A stretch of 64,000 nt of DNA, from NCBI RefSeq assembly GCF_000146325.1, contig NZ_GL397067.1, positions 1,556,850-1,620,849 on the forward strand, in the 5' to 3' direction. Under the pieces are notes generated by a model, which was given only the letters and a program-made list of their open reading frames with translations, ran no database searches and was not told the DNA's origin. The stretch comes from Pediococcus acidilactici DSM 20284 (lineage in GTDB: Bacteria > Bacillota > Bacilli > Lactobacillales > Lactobacillaceae). This document shows, piece by piece, positions 37,505 through 47,518 of the stretch (within the stretch, counting starts at the first letter, position 1; each line of letters begins with the position of its first letter). Made by a program: the position numbers and the translations under genes.

Positions 37505-38560
37505 CTAATGCAAATATTTGAGCCATTTCCACCCTCTACATTTCTCTAAATTCAAAATGATTTTAGTTATTATTACACAGAAAATTAATGTAATAACAAA
37601 CTTAACTAATGACATTGCAAATGTACTTTTAGAAAGTCCTAAATATAATAGAACTAGTGCTGGTATTTTTGCAAATGATGCATGTAAACAGTAAGTTATC
37701 GTAGAAAAAGCTCTTAATGTTTTTGCATTTTTAACATCTATATTTACAACATGTAGCACCCATGCAAAAATAGCTAAGCAAGTTGGCATAAGCATAAAAT
37801 AAAAATCATTTGTAAAACTAGAATGTAGAAAATTTATTAACCCCTGCTCAAAGTATAAGGCTAATAATGAAAATAGTAAAATATACTTTTGCTTGCCTTT
37901 ACCAAACCAGAAGAAATCATCCTTCTCTGCAAACCGTTTTCCAGCCACAATCCAAAATAGACCTGCTGGAAAACTGTTATGCGGAGTCCAAAGTATAGGG
38001 AACAATCTTAACTTTTTCCATACTAAATTTTGTACAAGGCCTAGCTCTCCATAATTACTAATTAATACACAAAAGAAGAAGCATATAACACTACACCAAA
38101 AAATTGCTTTTTCCGAGAAAAAATGACTTGCATAAAAAACAATTGTTAAACCAATTACCAATGCAGAAATATACCAAGAAGCTATAAATGTTGATCCAAA
38201 CACAAAGTTCCATAATATGGTTATCACTCCATACAGAACGCCATGTGAAAAATAGTTTCTTATATAGAAGGTGATGGGAGATAGCAGTATAAACCAACTT
38301 AAATACAACATTAAATTTCTATTCACTGTTTTATTTAAATACTTTTTTTGTTCTCCATATCTTCCAATTAACTTTATTTTTTTAAAAAATAAATAACTGC
38401 TTATTAAAAAGAAAATTGGAACTGCTATCCTTAATATAGGGAATATATATGTTCCTAGAATTCCCAATCTGTTTAAAGCTACTATATGTATAACCATTAT
38501 CATGATTGCCATAGTAGCCTTCAACACATCAAATGCATCGTTCTGTTTAATTTTTTCCAA
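37505..38560 (-). CDS. Acyltransferase family membrane protein
   Basis: 351 residues, about ten membrane segments. It starts NDAFDVLKATMAIMIMVIHIV, the Acyltransferase_3 (OafA/WecH-like) pattern with the catalytic His in the first membrane segment. It probably adds acetyl or another acyl group to the exopolysaccharide. It is the last gene of the cluster; composition is very AT-rich, as with the other sugar-specific genes. Confidence 0.8.
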   Translation of the reverse strand: MEKIKQNDAFDVLKATMAIMIMVIHIVALNRLGILGTYIFPILRIAVPIFFLISSYLFFKKIKLIGRYGEQKKYLNKTVNRNLMLYLSWFILLSPITFYIRNYFSHGVLYGVITILWNFVFGSTFIASWYISALVIGLTIVFYASHFFSEKAIFWCSVICFFFCVLISNYGELGLVQNLVWKKLRLFPILWTPHNSFPAGLFWIVAGKRFAEKDDFFWFGKGKQKYILLFSLLALYFEQGLINFLHSSFTNDFYFMLMPTCLAIFAWVLHVVNIDVKNAKTLRAFSTITYCLHASFAKIPALVLLYLGLSKSTFAMSLVKFVITLIFCVIITKIILNLEKCRGWKWLKYLH

Positions 38561-38589
38561 AATATCCCCTACTTCACTAAATATGCTAT

Positions 38590-40008
38590 TTACATATTAG
38601 AAATAAATTCTTTAATAGACCTTAAGAATGGCGCTTTGAGCAAAAAGCACATGCACAGGTACACTATAATACCAACAATTACTTGAAAAGCCAAAGTGAA
38701 CAATGTCATACGTTCTAAATTATTGACGTTTCTAACTACCACAAACATACATAATCCACTTAAAAAATATTTCCAAACACCATAAAATAATTTATTAATA
38801 CTTAATTGTTTTCTAACAAAGAAAAGCTGCAATCCCGTAGAAGTTATTTCCGATGCAACTGTGGCTATTGTAGCTCCCATAACGCCGATACTATAAATAA
38901 GAGGAACGTTTAATACTAAGTTCACAAGAGCACTAATGCTAACAGCTATTGTATATTTGTTAGTTTGATTAGTCGGTATTAGGTATTGGTTCCCTAACAT
39001 AACTCCCCAACCTATAAGAAAAATAACTGCAGATTCAACAATCATTAAGTTGCCAGTGATTGCAAACTCTCTTCCCATAAACCAAACAGCAAATTTTGGT
39101 GCTACTGCAGCTAAACCAAACATTAATGGTATAGACAAAAAATTAATAAAGTCTCCTGTTGTATACATATATTCTTTTAACTTTTTATAATCCTTACTGG
39201 CATATATGCTTGCCATTCTTGGAAGCATTACAGTACCAATCGACGTGACTATAGCAAGAACAATCTTTACGATACGATCTGAGTACTCAAAATACCCAGC
39301 ACTACGTACTCCTGAAATACTACCCAGCATAGTCTTGTTTAACACAAGGTATATTTGTATTGCAACTTGAGGAATAAATAAAGAAATTGACGGACGAATA
39401 TGTCTTAATAGTTTTAATCTATCAAATCGAGGCCTTCTTACATATCTCTTCAAATACCCCCATAAAGAAAGGTTCCCAAATAGAAGGGATAAGCTTAGAA
39501 TCAATATATATATTCCTAAATCATTCTGGTTCTTTACCATTGTAAAAATACAAATCAAAGAAATAATTTTAATTATAAAATTACGGATTACTGTAATTTT
39601 AAAGTTTTCTAACCCCATGAAAAACCACGAAATATCTAGTGCAGCCGCAATTATTTGAAAAGACTGGGCAAAAAAGTATGTATGATACTCATGAACTATA
39701 CTTAAATACACTAAAAATACTGCATAGGAAATGCCAATAGTGATAAAACGTAAAATGGATATCTCCCAAAAGTCTTGACTAACATCTTCGTTATTCCCAC
39801 GACTATAAGCAATCTGACGATTACCATACGTGTTAATGCCAATAGTTCCAAATAAAATAAAATATTGGATTATAGAATTAGTATAGGCATTAATACCCAC
39901 ACCTTCACTACCAAGCACTCTAGAAATATATGGAGTAGTTACTAAGGGAACTAGTAAGATAAATACTTGGTAGGAAACATTAAAAAGAAAATTTTTAACT
40001 ATTTTCAT
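38590..40008 (-). CDS. wzx: Oligosaccharide flippase (Wzx type)
   Basis: 472 residues with 12-14 membrane segments, of the polysaccharide export/MATE-like family: NVSYQVFILLVPLVTTPYIS, VLGSEGVGINAYTNSI and IGINTYGNRQIAYSR. It flips the lipid-linked repeat unit to the outer face of the membrane for polymerisation. It lies between glf and the acyltransferase gene. Confidence 0.9.
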   Translation of the reverse strand: MKIVKNFLFNVSYQVFILLVPLVTTPYISRVLGSEGVGINAYTNSIIQYFILFGTIGINTYGNRQIAYSRGNNEDVSQDFWEISILRFITIGISYAVFLVYLSIVHEYHTYFFAQSFQIIAAALDISWFFMGLENFKITVIRNFIIKIISLICIFTMVKNQNDLGIYILILSLSLLFGNLSLWGYLKRYVRRPRFDRLKLLRHIRPSISLFIPQVAIQIYLVLNKTMLGSISGVRSAGYFEYSDRIVKIVLAIVTSIGTVMLPRMASIYASKDYKKLKEYMYTTGDFINFLSIPLMFGLAAVAPKFAVWFMGREFAITGNLMIVESAVIFLIGWGVMLGNQYLIPTNQTNKYTIAVSISALVNLVLNVPLIYSIGVMGATIATVASEITSTGLQLFFVRKQLSINKLFYGVWKYFLSGLCMFVVVRNVNNLERMTLFTLAFQVIVGIIVYLCMCFLLKAPFLRSIKEFISNM

Positions 40009-40042
40009 TTAGTAATTACCCTTCTCTAGAATCCTAACTAAT

Positions 40043-41170
40043 TTAGTTAAACTCATGTTCAACAGTCTGTAAAGCAGCCATAATCGTTTGGTCCATGTTG
40101 TAATAACGGTATTGACCTAAACGACCGCCAAACAATACACTTGGCGCTTTTTCCTTGGCTAACTCAACATACTTGGTATAAAGCTCTTTGTTACGCTTAT
40201 TGTTAATTGGATAATATGGTTCATCTCCACGCTTCCAAGTCTTTGGATATTCATGAGTAACCACTGTTTTACCCTTATTACCCTTACCAAATTCAAAATG
40301 TTTGTGTTCAATAACTCGAGTATATGGAGTTTCAGCATCAGTATAGTTAACCACCGCGTTACCTTGATAGTCATCAACATCCATTACTTCAGTTTCAAAA
40401 CGTAAACTCCGATATTCTAGTTCGCCTAATTCGTAATCAAAGAATTGATCAATCATTCCAGTAAAAATAATTTTTGCCCCAGAATTTAAGTATTCTTCCT
40501 TGTGATCAAAGAAGTCTACACCAGTTTCTACCTCAATCAACTCATGATCCAACATTTTTTCGATAATTTGGGTATATCCGCCAATCGGAATCCCTTGGTA
40601 TGGATCATTAAAGTAATTGTTGTCGTATGTAAACCGAACTGGTAAACGACGAATAATAAAGGAAGGTAAATCAGTTGCTGATTGTCCCCATTGTTTTTCG
40701 GTATAACCCTTAACTAACTTCTGATAAACATCAGGACCAACCAACGAAATCGCCTGTTCTTCTAAATTTTTAGGCTTACCATCAAGTTTGGCACTCTTCT
40801 TTTGTTCCTCAATCTTTGCCTTAGCTTCGTCAGGAGTGATAACTCCCCAAAGCTTGTTAAATGTATACATGTTGAACGGCATACTGTAGATTTCACCATT
40901 ATAGTTAGCAATCACCGTATTAATGTAATTGTTAAAATCAGCAAATTGATTTACGTAATCCCAAATTTTCTTCATACTAGTATGGAAAATATGCGCACCA
41001 TATTGATGAACTTGAATTCCTTCAACTTCTTTAGTGTAAATATTTCCCGCAACGTGATTACGCTTTTCGATCACTTTAACTTTATGTCCTCGTTTTGCCG
41101 CTTCATGGGCAAAGACTGAACCAAAGAGGCCGGAGCCTACTACTAAATATTCTTGTAAATATTCTTGCAT
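40043..41170 (-). CDS. glf: UDP-galactopyranose mutase
   Basis: About 375 residues, an FAD enzyme that turns UDP-galactopyranose into UDP-galactofuranose. The FAD site is YLVVGSGLFGSVFAHEAAKR; VIEKRNHVAGNIYT, GAHIFHTS, QWGQSATDLP and GGRLGQYRYYNMDQ are typical of bacterial Glf. The start at 41170 (MQEYLQEYL) follows GGTGGAAA. It predicts galactofuranose in the polymer. Composition is less AT-rich than its flanks. Confidence 0.95.
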   Translation of the reverse strand: MQEYLQEYLVVGSGLFGSVFAHEAAKRGHKVKVIEKRNHVAGNIYTKEVEGIQVHQYGAHIFHTSMKKIWDYVNQFADFNNYINTVIANYNGEIYSMPFNMYTFNKLWGVITPDEAKAKIEEQKKSAKLDGKPKNLEEQAISLVGPDVYQKLVKGYTEKQWGQSATDLPSFIIRRLPVRFTYDNNYFNDPYQGIPIGGYTQIIEKMLDHELIEVETGVDFFDHKEEYLNSGAKIIFTGMIDQFFDYELGELEYRSLRFETEVMDVDDYQGNAVVNYTDAETPYTRVIEHKHFEFGKGNKGKTVVTHEYPKTWKRGDEPYYPINNKRNKELYTKYVELAKEKAPSVLFGGRLGQYRYYNMDQTIMAALQTVEHEFN

Positions 41171-41218
41171 TTTTCCACCACTATCTAAATCAAAGTATTT
41201 TTTTACCTGCAAATAACG

Positions 41219-42148
41219 TCATTTCAAAAACAATTTTAAAAGATGCATTCTCAAAAAAACAAGTTTTACTTTCTGTTTCAAAGAAAGCACTTTAAAATTT
41301 ACCGTTTCTAATATCTTTTCTCTTATTAACTTTTCAATCCTAAGATTATTTAAATTTGAATTTACAACTAATTTATATAAATAAAATAAAGTATTTGCAC
41401 AATATTTATCTATCATGAAATCAATTCCCACAATATCTAAATCTTTTCCATGCTTTTTTACTTGTTCTAATGACCATATACGATCCATAACCAGTTTTTT
41501 ATTAACCGTGTTTACTGTAGAATTTCCTCTTTGAAAATAATTGTAAAGTGATTTACCTACATAAAATACATTTTGTACATAAGTAAAGTATTCTATAACA
41601 AAGTCAACATCTTCGTATATGTGATTTTCATCAAAAGTAATTTTATTATTAACACACAAACTTTTTTTGAAAAGCTTATTCCAAGTATATGAGCCTATGC
41701 TATCCCTTTTTTCTGTATCAAAATAAGCACTTAGCATATTACTCAGTTCAAATTGAAAACAGCCATTAATTACTTCTTCAGCTTCGACCCCATTCTCATT
41801 AATTTTTTTATAGCCAAATTCAATCAAATCATATTTATTCGATTCAATAACCTTACATAGTGATTTAAAATATAATTTATCAATAGAATCATCGCTGTCG
41901 ACATATGTAAAATATTCACCTGTAGAGTAAGCTAATCCCTTATTTCTCGTAGCAGATATGCCACTATTTTCTTTGTTCGTTATTAATTTGATATTTTCGT
42001 ATTTCTGTACATATTCTTGCACTACTACTCTAGAAGAATCTGTTGAACAGTCGTCTACTATAATAACTTCGAATTTGAAGTTATTAACTGCATCGGCGTA
42101 AATAATACTGTCAAGACAACGCCTTATAGTATCTTCAGAATTATACAT
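41219..42148 (-). CDS. GT2 family glycosyltransferase, start uncertain
   Basis: 309 residues from the first ATG. GT-A fold of family GT2: VIIVDDCSTDSS, ATRNKGLAYSTGEYFTYVDSDDS with the D-x-D-type DSDDS. It adds one sugar to the repeat unit. The usual first strand precedes this ATG in frame (TKYNLSIIITMYNSED), and GGGGGTG lies before an ATA at 42179-42181, so the true start may be that rare codon. With the ATG start the protein would lack its first strand. Confidence 0.85.
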   Translation of the reverse strand: MYNSEDTIRRCLDSIIYADAVNNFKFEVIIVDDCSTDSSRVVVQEYVQKYENIKLITNKENSGISATRNKGLAYSTGEYFTYVDSDDSIDKLYFKSLCKVIESNKYDLIEFGYKKINENGVEAEEVINGCFQFELSNMLSAYFDTEKRDSIGSYTWNKLFKKSLCVNNKITFDENHIYEDVDFVIEYFTYVQNVFYVGKSLYNYFQRGNSTVNTVNKKLVMDRIWSLEQVKKHGKDLDIVGIDFMIDKYCANTLFYLYKLVVNSNLNNLRIEKLIREKILETVNFKVLSLKQKVKLVFLRMHLLKLFLK

Positions 42149-42198
42149 AGTAATTATGATGCTTAAATTATACTTTGTTATGTTCTACACCCCCACAA

Positions 42199-43305
42199 TC
42201 AATGAGCGATTCCATTCCATACAAACCTATACGGTAATACACTATAAGAATTTTGCACAAAAAGTAATTCATACATAAGCATACTTAGTATTATTACAAT
42301 AGCCACATATATAAAAACTTTTAGTCTCTTGTCTTCATAAAAACTTATTATATTTGGTATTAGCGTTATATAAACTGGAATAAATAAATATAGCAATCTA
42401 GTTGGAGTTGGTAAAAAATTAATCATCGAAACAATTAAACAAGCCACGTAGTGTATATTTATTTCTACTTGGTTTTTATAAAATAAATCTTTTCCTAAAA
42501 TAAAACGACTTATGCACAGAAAGACCATCACTAAAAAAACTATTGTTGGAAGTACACTACTATACAATCCGGCTACGTCAAATTTTCCTCCAAAATATTC
42601 TGAATATAATCCTAGTCTGCTCGAAATCACTATCAGTAGCTCTCTGATCTGGGACGCTAATCCTCTAACCACTACCATAATGACTAACATAACATAAGGA
42701 TTTATTTCTATCCTATCAACAAAATAAAAAACAAGAAAAACTATTGCTGCTGTATGAAATAAAGACGCTACTATAATTGATATTAGGTAATACCAAAATC
42801 TTTTTTCTTTTATAAATTTGAGTGCCCATAAAGCAATCACTACACCAATTGCTTGTCTCATCCCACTAAGAGAAAAGTAGAAAAATCCTCCTGTCATAAA
42901 AATCAAAATACTTAGCCATTTATTCTTTGACTGATCTTTTATGTATAAAAACAAGAAAAATACAATCAAAAAGTTAGTTATAGCAAAAATTAATTGATAC
43001 GTTGTGTAACCGCTCATCCAATAGCCAATTTTTATAACCCATCTATACAACGCTTCTACTTTAACAGGATTTCCAGATAAAACCATTGGAATCTGTAAAT
43101 TACTATACGTTGTATAATCAACCCCAACATAATACCTTATAGCCCCTGGAACAAATATAATTAAAAAAGCACCGCAATATAAAAATTTTGAAATTGCGCT
43201 TTTTGAAAATTTCAAGGCAGGATTTCCTTCGAAGTTTAACGATTTCACGTAATCACTTAACATTGTTAGTAAGACAGATGCTAATGTCATATATACATAT
43301 ATCAT
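42199..43305 (-). CDS. wzy: Polysaccharide polymerase (EpsG/Wzy type)
   Basis: 368 residues, about ten membrane segments, of the EpsG-like family: NKWLSILIFMTGGFFYFSLS, GMRQAIGVVIALWALKFIKE and FVPGAIRYYVGVDYTTY. It probably joins repeat units outside the membrane. Wzy proteins diverge widely, so the call relies on topology, the GMRQ motif and cluster position. Confidence 0.85.
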   Translation of the reverse strand: MIYVYMTLASVLLTMLSDYVKSLNFEGNPALKFSKSAISKFLYCGAFLIIFVPGAIRYYVGVDYTTYSNLQIPMVLSGNPVKVEALYRWVIKIGYWMSGYTTYQLIFAITNFLIVFFLFLYIKDQSKNKWLSILIFMTGGFFYFSLSGMRQAIGVVIALWALKFIKEKRFWYYLISIIVASLFHTAAIVFLVFYFVDRIEINPYVMLVIMVVVRGLASQIRELLIVISSRLGLYSEYFGGKFDVAGLYSSVLPTIVFLVMVFLCISRFILGKDLFYKNQVEINIHYVACLIVSMINFLPTPTRLLYLFIPVYITLIPNIISFYEDKRLKVFIYVAIVIILSMLMYELLFVQNSYSVLPYRFVWNGIAH

Positions 43306-43381
43306 AATTTATTTCCTTAATATTTATTAAAAATAAAACTATGTTTATCTAATAAAATAATCTTTCATTTTGATTCTGAGA

Positions 43382-44364
43382 CTAAATTTCAAAGCTAGAT
43401 TTTTGGGGGAATTTTTTAGCCAAACTCTCTCTGAGCACTTCCTTTCCCCTTTCTGCTATTTCATCATCAATATCGTTAATACATACCATCTTATGCTTCG
43501 ATTGTTCAATGGATGACCTGAATTTCTTGTAATCACTTAGCTCAAAAAAACATCCAAAATCACTATTTCTTGGTATAAATTTTCCTGTACAATATTCGTA
43601 ATAACGTATCAGCCAATGATTTATATCAGAGCTCTTTCTAAAATTGTTTTCATTGGTTTTTTGAACCTGCTTTGCCGCTTTTTCAACAACTTCCGTGTAA
43701 GTTTTTTTTAAATATGGAGTAGGCAAATGGCCATCATAGAAACCTACTAACTCATTAAACGGCAAAGTGGTTGCGGCAGATATCAATCGCCTTACGCCAT
43801 ATTTTAAAGAAAAATATTTTTTAAAATTCTTCTTTAAAATGTCTTTTTTCTTAAACCATTCATTTATCAATACCATATCATTAAGTACAATATGAGAAAA
43901 TTCCGAGTCCGGTATCAAAGGTTGGAAGGTTCCCATGTCTACTGGTAGTCCATTTCTAAAAAAATCTTCTTCCGAGACAAAATCATTTAAAAAACAGTCA
44001 TCATTAAATAAAACGAATTGATTGGATAACTCCTTTATATTTCCTATATTTAATTCAATAACATTAGAATTGAACGTTGGAAGAAACTTTTTATCAATAT
44101 ATTCTGAATGATTAATTAATTTTATTTTTTATTTTTGGTATTCAACCATTCTGGTACTTGATCATCAGTTATTAGAAAAATATTTCTAACCCAAGGGGCA
44201 TATTTTTCTACGGATCTGAACCAATACTTGAAAGTTCCATAATCCTTATAACGTGTACTATTATTCATAGTGGACGTATTGCCTGGTTTATACTTTGTAT
44301 ATTTCGAACGCCATTTAGGATCGTCAAAATCAACCCATGTAACTACAAAGTCAATATCTGCCAA
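43382..44364 (-). pseudogene. Stealth family capsule phosphotransferase, frameshifted
   Basis: The first part (44122-44364) has Stealth regions 1 and 2 (DIDFVVTWVDFDDPKWR, YWFRSVEKYAPWVRNIFLI, TDDQVPEWLN) and ends at a stop after N-K-K. In the next frame the family goes on without a break: INHSEYIDKKFLPTFNSNVI, LSNQFVLFNDDCFLNDF, EEDFFRNGLPVDMGTFQP, to the end at 43382. One extra base in the T run at 44125-44130 (A6 on the coding strand) would restore about 327 residues. Start is TTG at 44362-44364 after GGAGGT. Stealth enzymes transfer sugar phosphates. It may be a mutation, phase variation or a sequencing error. Confidence 0.88.
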
Positions 44365-44376
44365 TATGGTTACCTC

Positions 44377-45261
44377 CTAACCTTGCGTATTCTTTAATAA
44401 ATTTAAGAGTCTTGTTGATACTTCCACATTAAACTTTCTTGCAAAAAAATAGTTATTTTTATCTATCAAATCAAAATCTGATTCTGTCAAATATCTTGGT
44501 GTAAAATTATGTTCTGCTTTCCAATAAAACTCAACAAACCTCAAATTTCCCATATTGGAGATAGTTTTCATAAACGTACTATTCGCAATTAATGTCTGTA
44601 TAAAAGCTTCATCTGGACAATAAGTATTTCTAAACTGTTTAATAATCCAATTTTCGTGACCAATGATATAGCCAACTAATTCCTGATTAATACTAAACCA
44701 CTGTGCTCCAGACTGTATTTTTATTTTTCTAGTACGATTAATTCCTACATATCTTTGTAAATAACAACTCGCAAAGTCAATATACTTAAAAATATTATGC
44801 TTTTGCCCAATGAACTTATCTTGCAAAAAATGAAACTGCTCATATCTTAACTTAAATCTGTCTTGATTTTGTTTTGGTATTCTTTGGCTAATTTCCAAAA
44901 AGTTAGTGTCCTTATTTTTTTCAAAAAAATCGTCAATCTGCTTATTTGTTTTCACTGGAAAATCTTCTCCAGAAAGCAAATGATAATGTCCAAATTTACC
45001 ATACTCATAAGCTGCTTTTAATAGATTTAATTCTACTTGAACAATTGAAAAACCGCCCCAAGTTACATTAATTCTCGGTACAAAAACAACTTCAGATTTC
45101 TTTGCACTTTTTTTTAAAATATCTCCATTGAATGCTCCACTTTTCTTATCCACATGTAAAAAAAATGTATGATTTTTGCTATCTAAAGCATTAATTAGGT
45201 TATGAAGTTGGGGATTAATCTCCTTAGTCATTATTAAGAACGCTTGTCTCACTATGCACAC
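44377..45261 (-). CDS. GT14-like (core-2/I-branching type) glycosyltransferase
   Basis: 294 residues: HNLINALDSKNHTFFLHVDKKS, INVTWGGFSIVQVELNLLKA, YHLLSGEDFPVK and SGAQWFSINQELVGYI match the branch family of bacterial GT14 enzymes. It adds one sugar, often GlcNAc or xylose, to the repeat unit; the sugar cannot be told. The start is a GTG at 45261 closely preceded by AAGGA. Confidence 0.85.
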   Translation of the reverse strand: MCIVRQAFLIMTKEINPQLHNLINALDSKNHTFFLHVDKKSGAFNGDILKKSAKKSEVVFVPRINVTWGGFSIVQVELNLLKAAYEYGKFGHYHLLSGEDFPVKTNKQIDDFFEKNKDTNFLEISQRIPKQNQDRFKLRYEQFHFLQDKFIGQKHNIFKYIDFASCYLQRYVGINRTRKIKIQSGAQWFSINQELVGYIIGHENWIIKQFRNTYCPDEAFIQTLIANSTFMKTISNMGNLRFVEFYWKAEHNFTPRYLTESDFDLIDKNNYFFARKFNVEVSTRLLNLLKNTQG

Positions 45262-45301
45262 TCTTTCCTTAGATACTAATTGCTAATAATTTATGTTGAA
45301 A

Positions 45302-46081
45302 TTAAAAATGAGTAACTTTGTTTGAACCTCTCATGAACTTCCTCTTTAAAAAATAAAAGATTTTAGCCATGATTTTTCGATCACCGAGTTGAATCCAATT
45401 AACTTCAGTGTATTTAAAACCATTGGTTAAAATCCACACATCCATTAACCGTTCCGCCAAGTACCCAAACACTCTTGCTTCTTGTACAGAATATTCTGAA
45501 ATATCAATTTGTTTTTCAACTTGCGTTAAAATATCAAACAACCACGATGCATATTCATCAAACAATTCTTTCTTCATTACAAACATATTAAACATATGTG
45601 CTGAAGTGCGTTTCATCATTTGGTCAAACGCATCTAAATATTCTGGATACTTGTCTACAATCACTTTTCTAGTAACATCGATTGGTTCCCGATGATGTGC
45701 ATGAATGTAATGTGAGTAATTAGTTTCAATATAATATTTTCTCTTTTTTGGTAAGATAATAGGAGTCTTAGCTAATAACTCTTCAACTTCCCGTTTGTTA
45801 AGGATATTTTCTAAATCTCTTTTCCTTTTCTTACTTAGAAAACGACGATAGTGTACTAGTCCAACCGCATCGGCGTCTAAATTTTTCCACGCCCAGTAAA
45901 TAGCTGTTAATTCATTATAATTAGGATTTTTCTCGGAAATGTTTTCTCCATCATCATCCCGTTGGTAACCAATCCCAGGTTTGTAATTTCTTTTAGCACC
46001 TACTAACACAGGTAGATATAGTTCCCGTTCTTTTGGCATTGGAAACTCTTTGTGAGCCGCCACCATAATCTTGACATCCAT
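45302..46081 (-). CDS. DUF4422 family glycosyltransferase-like protein
   Basis: 259 residues. The DUF4422 pattern is clear: DVKIMVAAHKEFPMP, YNELTAIYWAWKN, GLVHYRRFLSKK, HAHHREP and AHMFNMFVMKKELFDEYASW. These proteins sit in capsule and exopolysaccharide clusters and are thought to be glycosyltransferases. It starts 3 bases after the priming transferase stop. Confidence 0.85.
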   Translation of the reverse strand: MDVKIMVAAHKEFPMPKERELYLPVLVGAKRNYKPGIGYQRDDDGENISEKNPNYNELTAIYWAWKNLDADAVGLVHYRRFLSKKRKRDLENILNKREVEELLAKTPIILPKKRKYYIETNYSHYIHAHHREPIDVTRKVIVDKYPEYLDAFDQMMKRTSAHMFNMFVMKKELFDEYASWLFDILTQVEKQIDISEYSVQEARVFGYLAERLMDVWILTNGFKYTEVNWIQLGDRKIMAKIFYFLKRKFMRGSNKVTHF

Positions 46082-46084
46082 TAA

Positions 46085-46717
46085 TTAATAGGCACCCTTT
46101 CCTTTAAAGATGTTAACTAAATTCATAAACATAATTTTAAAATCAAATCCCAAACTAGCATTGTCGATGTATTCCATTTCAATCTCTGCTCGTTCAGGGT
46201 ATCCAATTTCGCTGCGTCCACTAGCTTGCCACAGGCCCATTGCGCCTGGCTTTACTGATAATAGCTTTTCTGCATCATATTCAACTAATTCAGCTTCAAT
46301 TACCGGGCGTGGACCCACCAAACTCATGTCTCCCTTTAAAACATTAATGAATTGAGGAATTTCATCAATAGAAGTCTTCCGTAAAAAAGCTCCAATTTTG
46401 GTGATTCGGGGATCATCAGCTGGTTCTAGCTTGTAATTATTTGCAACGTATTTTTTATAAAGTTCTTTATCGGCGCGTAGCTTTTTATCTGCATCAACAA
46501 CCATTGAACGAAATTTATACATTCCGAATTTTTCACCATGTAGACCCATCCGATACTGTTTATAAAAGAGTGGTCCACGATCACTTTTATCCGTTTGATT
46601 TAAAATGTAGACCACAACAAAAACTGGACTTAGCAGTATAAGAGCGAGTCCAGATAAAACAATATCGATTAGTCGTTTCGTAATCAGATAAGAATTATTA
46701 GTTTTTGTTTGGGACAT
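46085..46717 (-). CDS. epsE: Undecaprenyl-phosphate sugar phosphotransferase (priming enzyme)
   Basis: About 210 residues, the short form with one membrane hairpin (KRLIDIVLSGLALILLSPVF). The catalytic domain has GPLFYKQYRMGLHG, KFRSMVVDAD, RKTSIDEIPQFINVLKGDMS, LVGPRPVIEAE and VKPGAMGLWQASGRS. It loads the first sugar phosphate on undecaprenyl phosphate, starting exopolysaccharide synthesis. The start at 46717 (MSQTKTNN) has AAGGAGA upstream. Confidence 0.93.
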   Translation of the reverse strand: MSQTKTNNSYLITKRLIDIVLSGLALILLSPVFVVVYILNQTDKSDRGPLFYKQYRMGLHGEKFGMYKFRSMVVDADKKLRADKELYKKYVANNYKLEPADDPRITKIGAFLRKTSIDEIPQFINVLKGDMSLVGPRPVIEAELVEYDAEKLLSVKPGAMGLWQASGRSEIGYPERAEIEMEYIDNASLGFDFKIMFMNLVNIFKGKGAY

Positions 46718-46727
46718 TTTCTTCTCC

Positions 46728-47516
46728 TTAAAATAACCAGAATCTTTTTTTCTTTCTTTTTTTAACTTCCGATACGTGCAGGATATCGTCCGTAGCAATC
46801 GAGTCCCCATTTACGATTGCCTTTGCATTGTAGTTAAAACTTGTTGCCTTTCTTTCAGTAGTTTTCTTCGTTAACTTATTAAATGCGTCCCGCATTAAGA
46901 ACCGGCGTCCCTTAAAATTATGGGCGTCGGACGCAAAGATAAAACCTAAGTTAGCGTCAATGAAGCGTTGCGTCAGCTCTTCGACGTGATTGCCAAACAC
47001 GCCCAGGTAGCTGCTGCTGGTCAGTTGCGACAAGCAACCCATTTCGATAAAATCGTATAACCGATCCGGATTTTTTTGAAATCCGTGATTTCGTTCAGGA
47101 TGGGCCAGCACCGGAGTGATGCCCCGGGCAATTAGCTCAAAGACCATGTCTTCTGCGTACTCTGGAATTCCGCTGTGCGGAAATTCAAGCAACAGATACT
47201 TACCCGCTTCATCCATAAATAAGATGTCGTCTTGGTCAATTGCGTCTAACAATTCACCAGTCAAATGCACTTCTTGGCCGGGAAAGACCGTCAAGGGAAT
47301 TCCCGCTTTGTCTAATTCAGCTTGAAAAGCATTTGTTTTAGCAATAACGTCTTTTTTATGATTGGTGTACATTCCGTCCATGTGATGCGGCGTTAATAAA
47401 ATGTGTGAAATTCCTTGCTTAACCGCTTCGCGCGCCATGTCGAGCGCCATCGGTAGGTCTTTCGCACCGTCGTCAACCCCTGGCAAAATGTGACAATGTA
47501 GATCAATTAAGCCCAT
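46728..47516 (-). CDS. epsC: PHP-type tyrosine-protein phosphatase (CpsB/Wzb-like)
   Basis: 262 residues. Metal-binding PHP motifs: LIDLHCHILPGVDDGA, LLTPHHMDG, LAHPERNHGF and FASDAHNFKGR. It removes phosphate from the Tyr cluster of the partner kinase and so helps set chain length and attachment. It starts 2 bases past the kinase stop, in the order chain-length protein, kinase, phosphatase, priming enzyme. Confidence 0.93.
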   Translation of the reverse strand: MGLIDLHCHILPGVDDGAKDLPMALDMAREAVKQGISHILLTPHHMDGMYTNHKKDVIAKTNAFQAELDKAGIPLTVFPGQEVHLTGELLDAIDQDDILFMDEAGKYLLLEFPHSGIPEYAEDMVFELIARGITPVLAHPERNHGFQKNPDRLYDFIEMGCLSQLTSSSYLGVFGNHVEELTQRFIDANLGFIFASDAHNFKGRRFLMRDAFNKLTKKTTERKATSFNYNAKAIVNGDSIATDDILHVSEVKKRKKKRFWLF

Positions 47517-47518
47517 GA

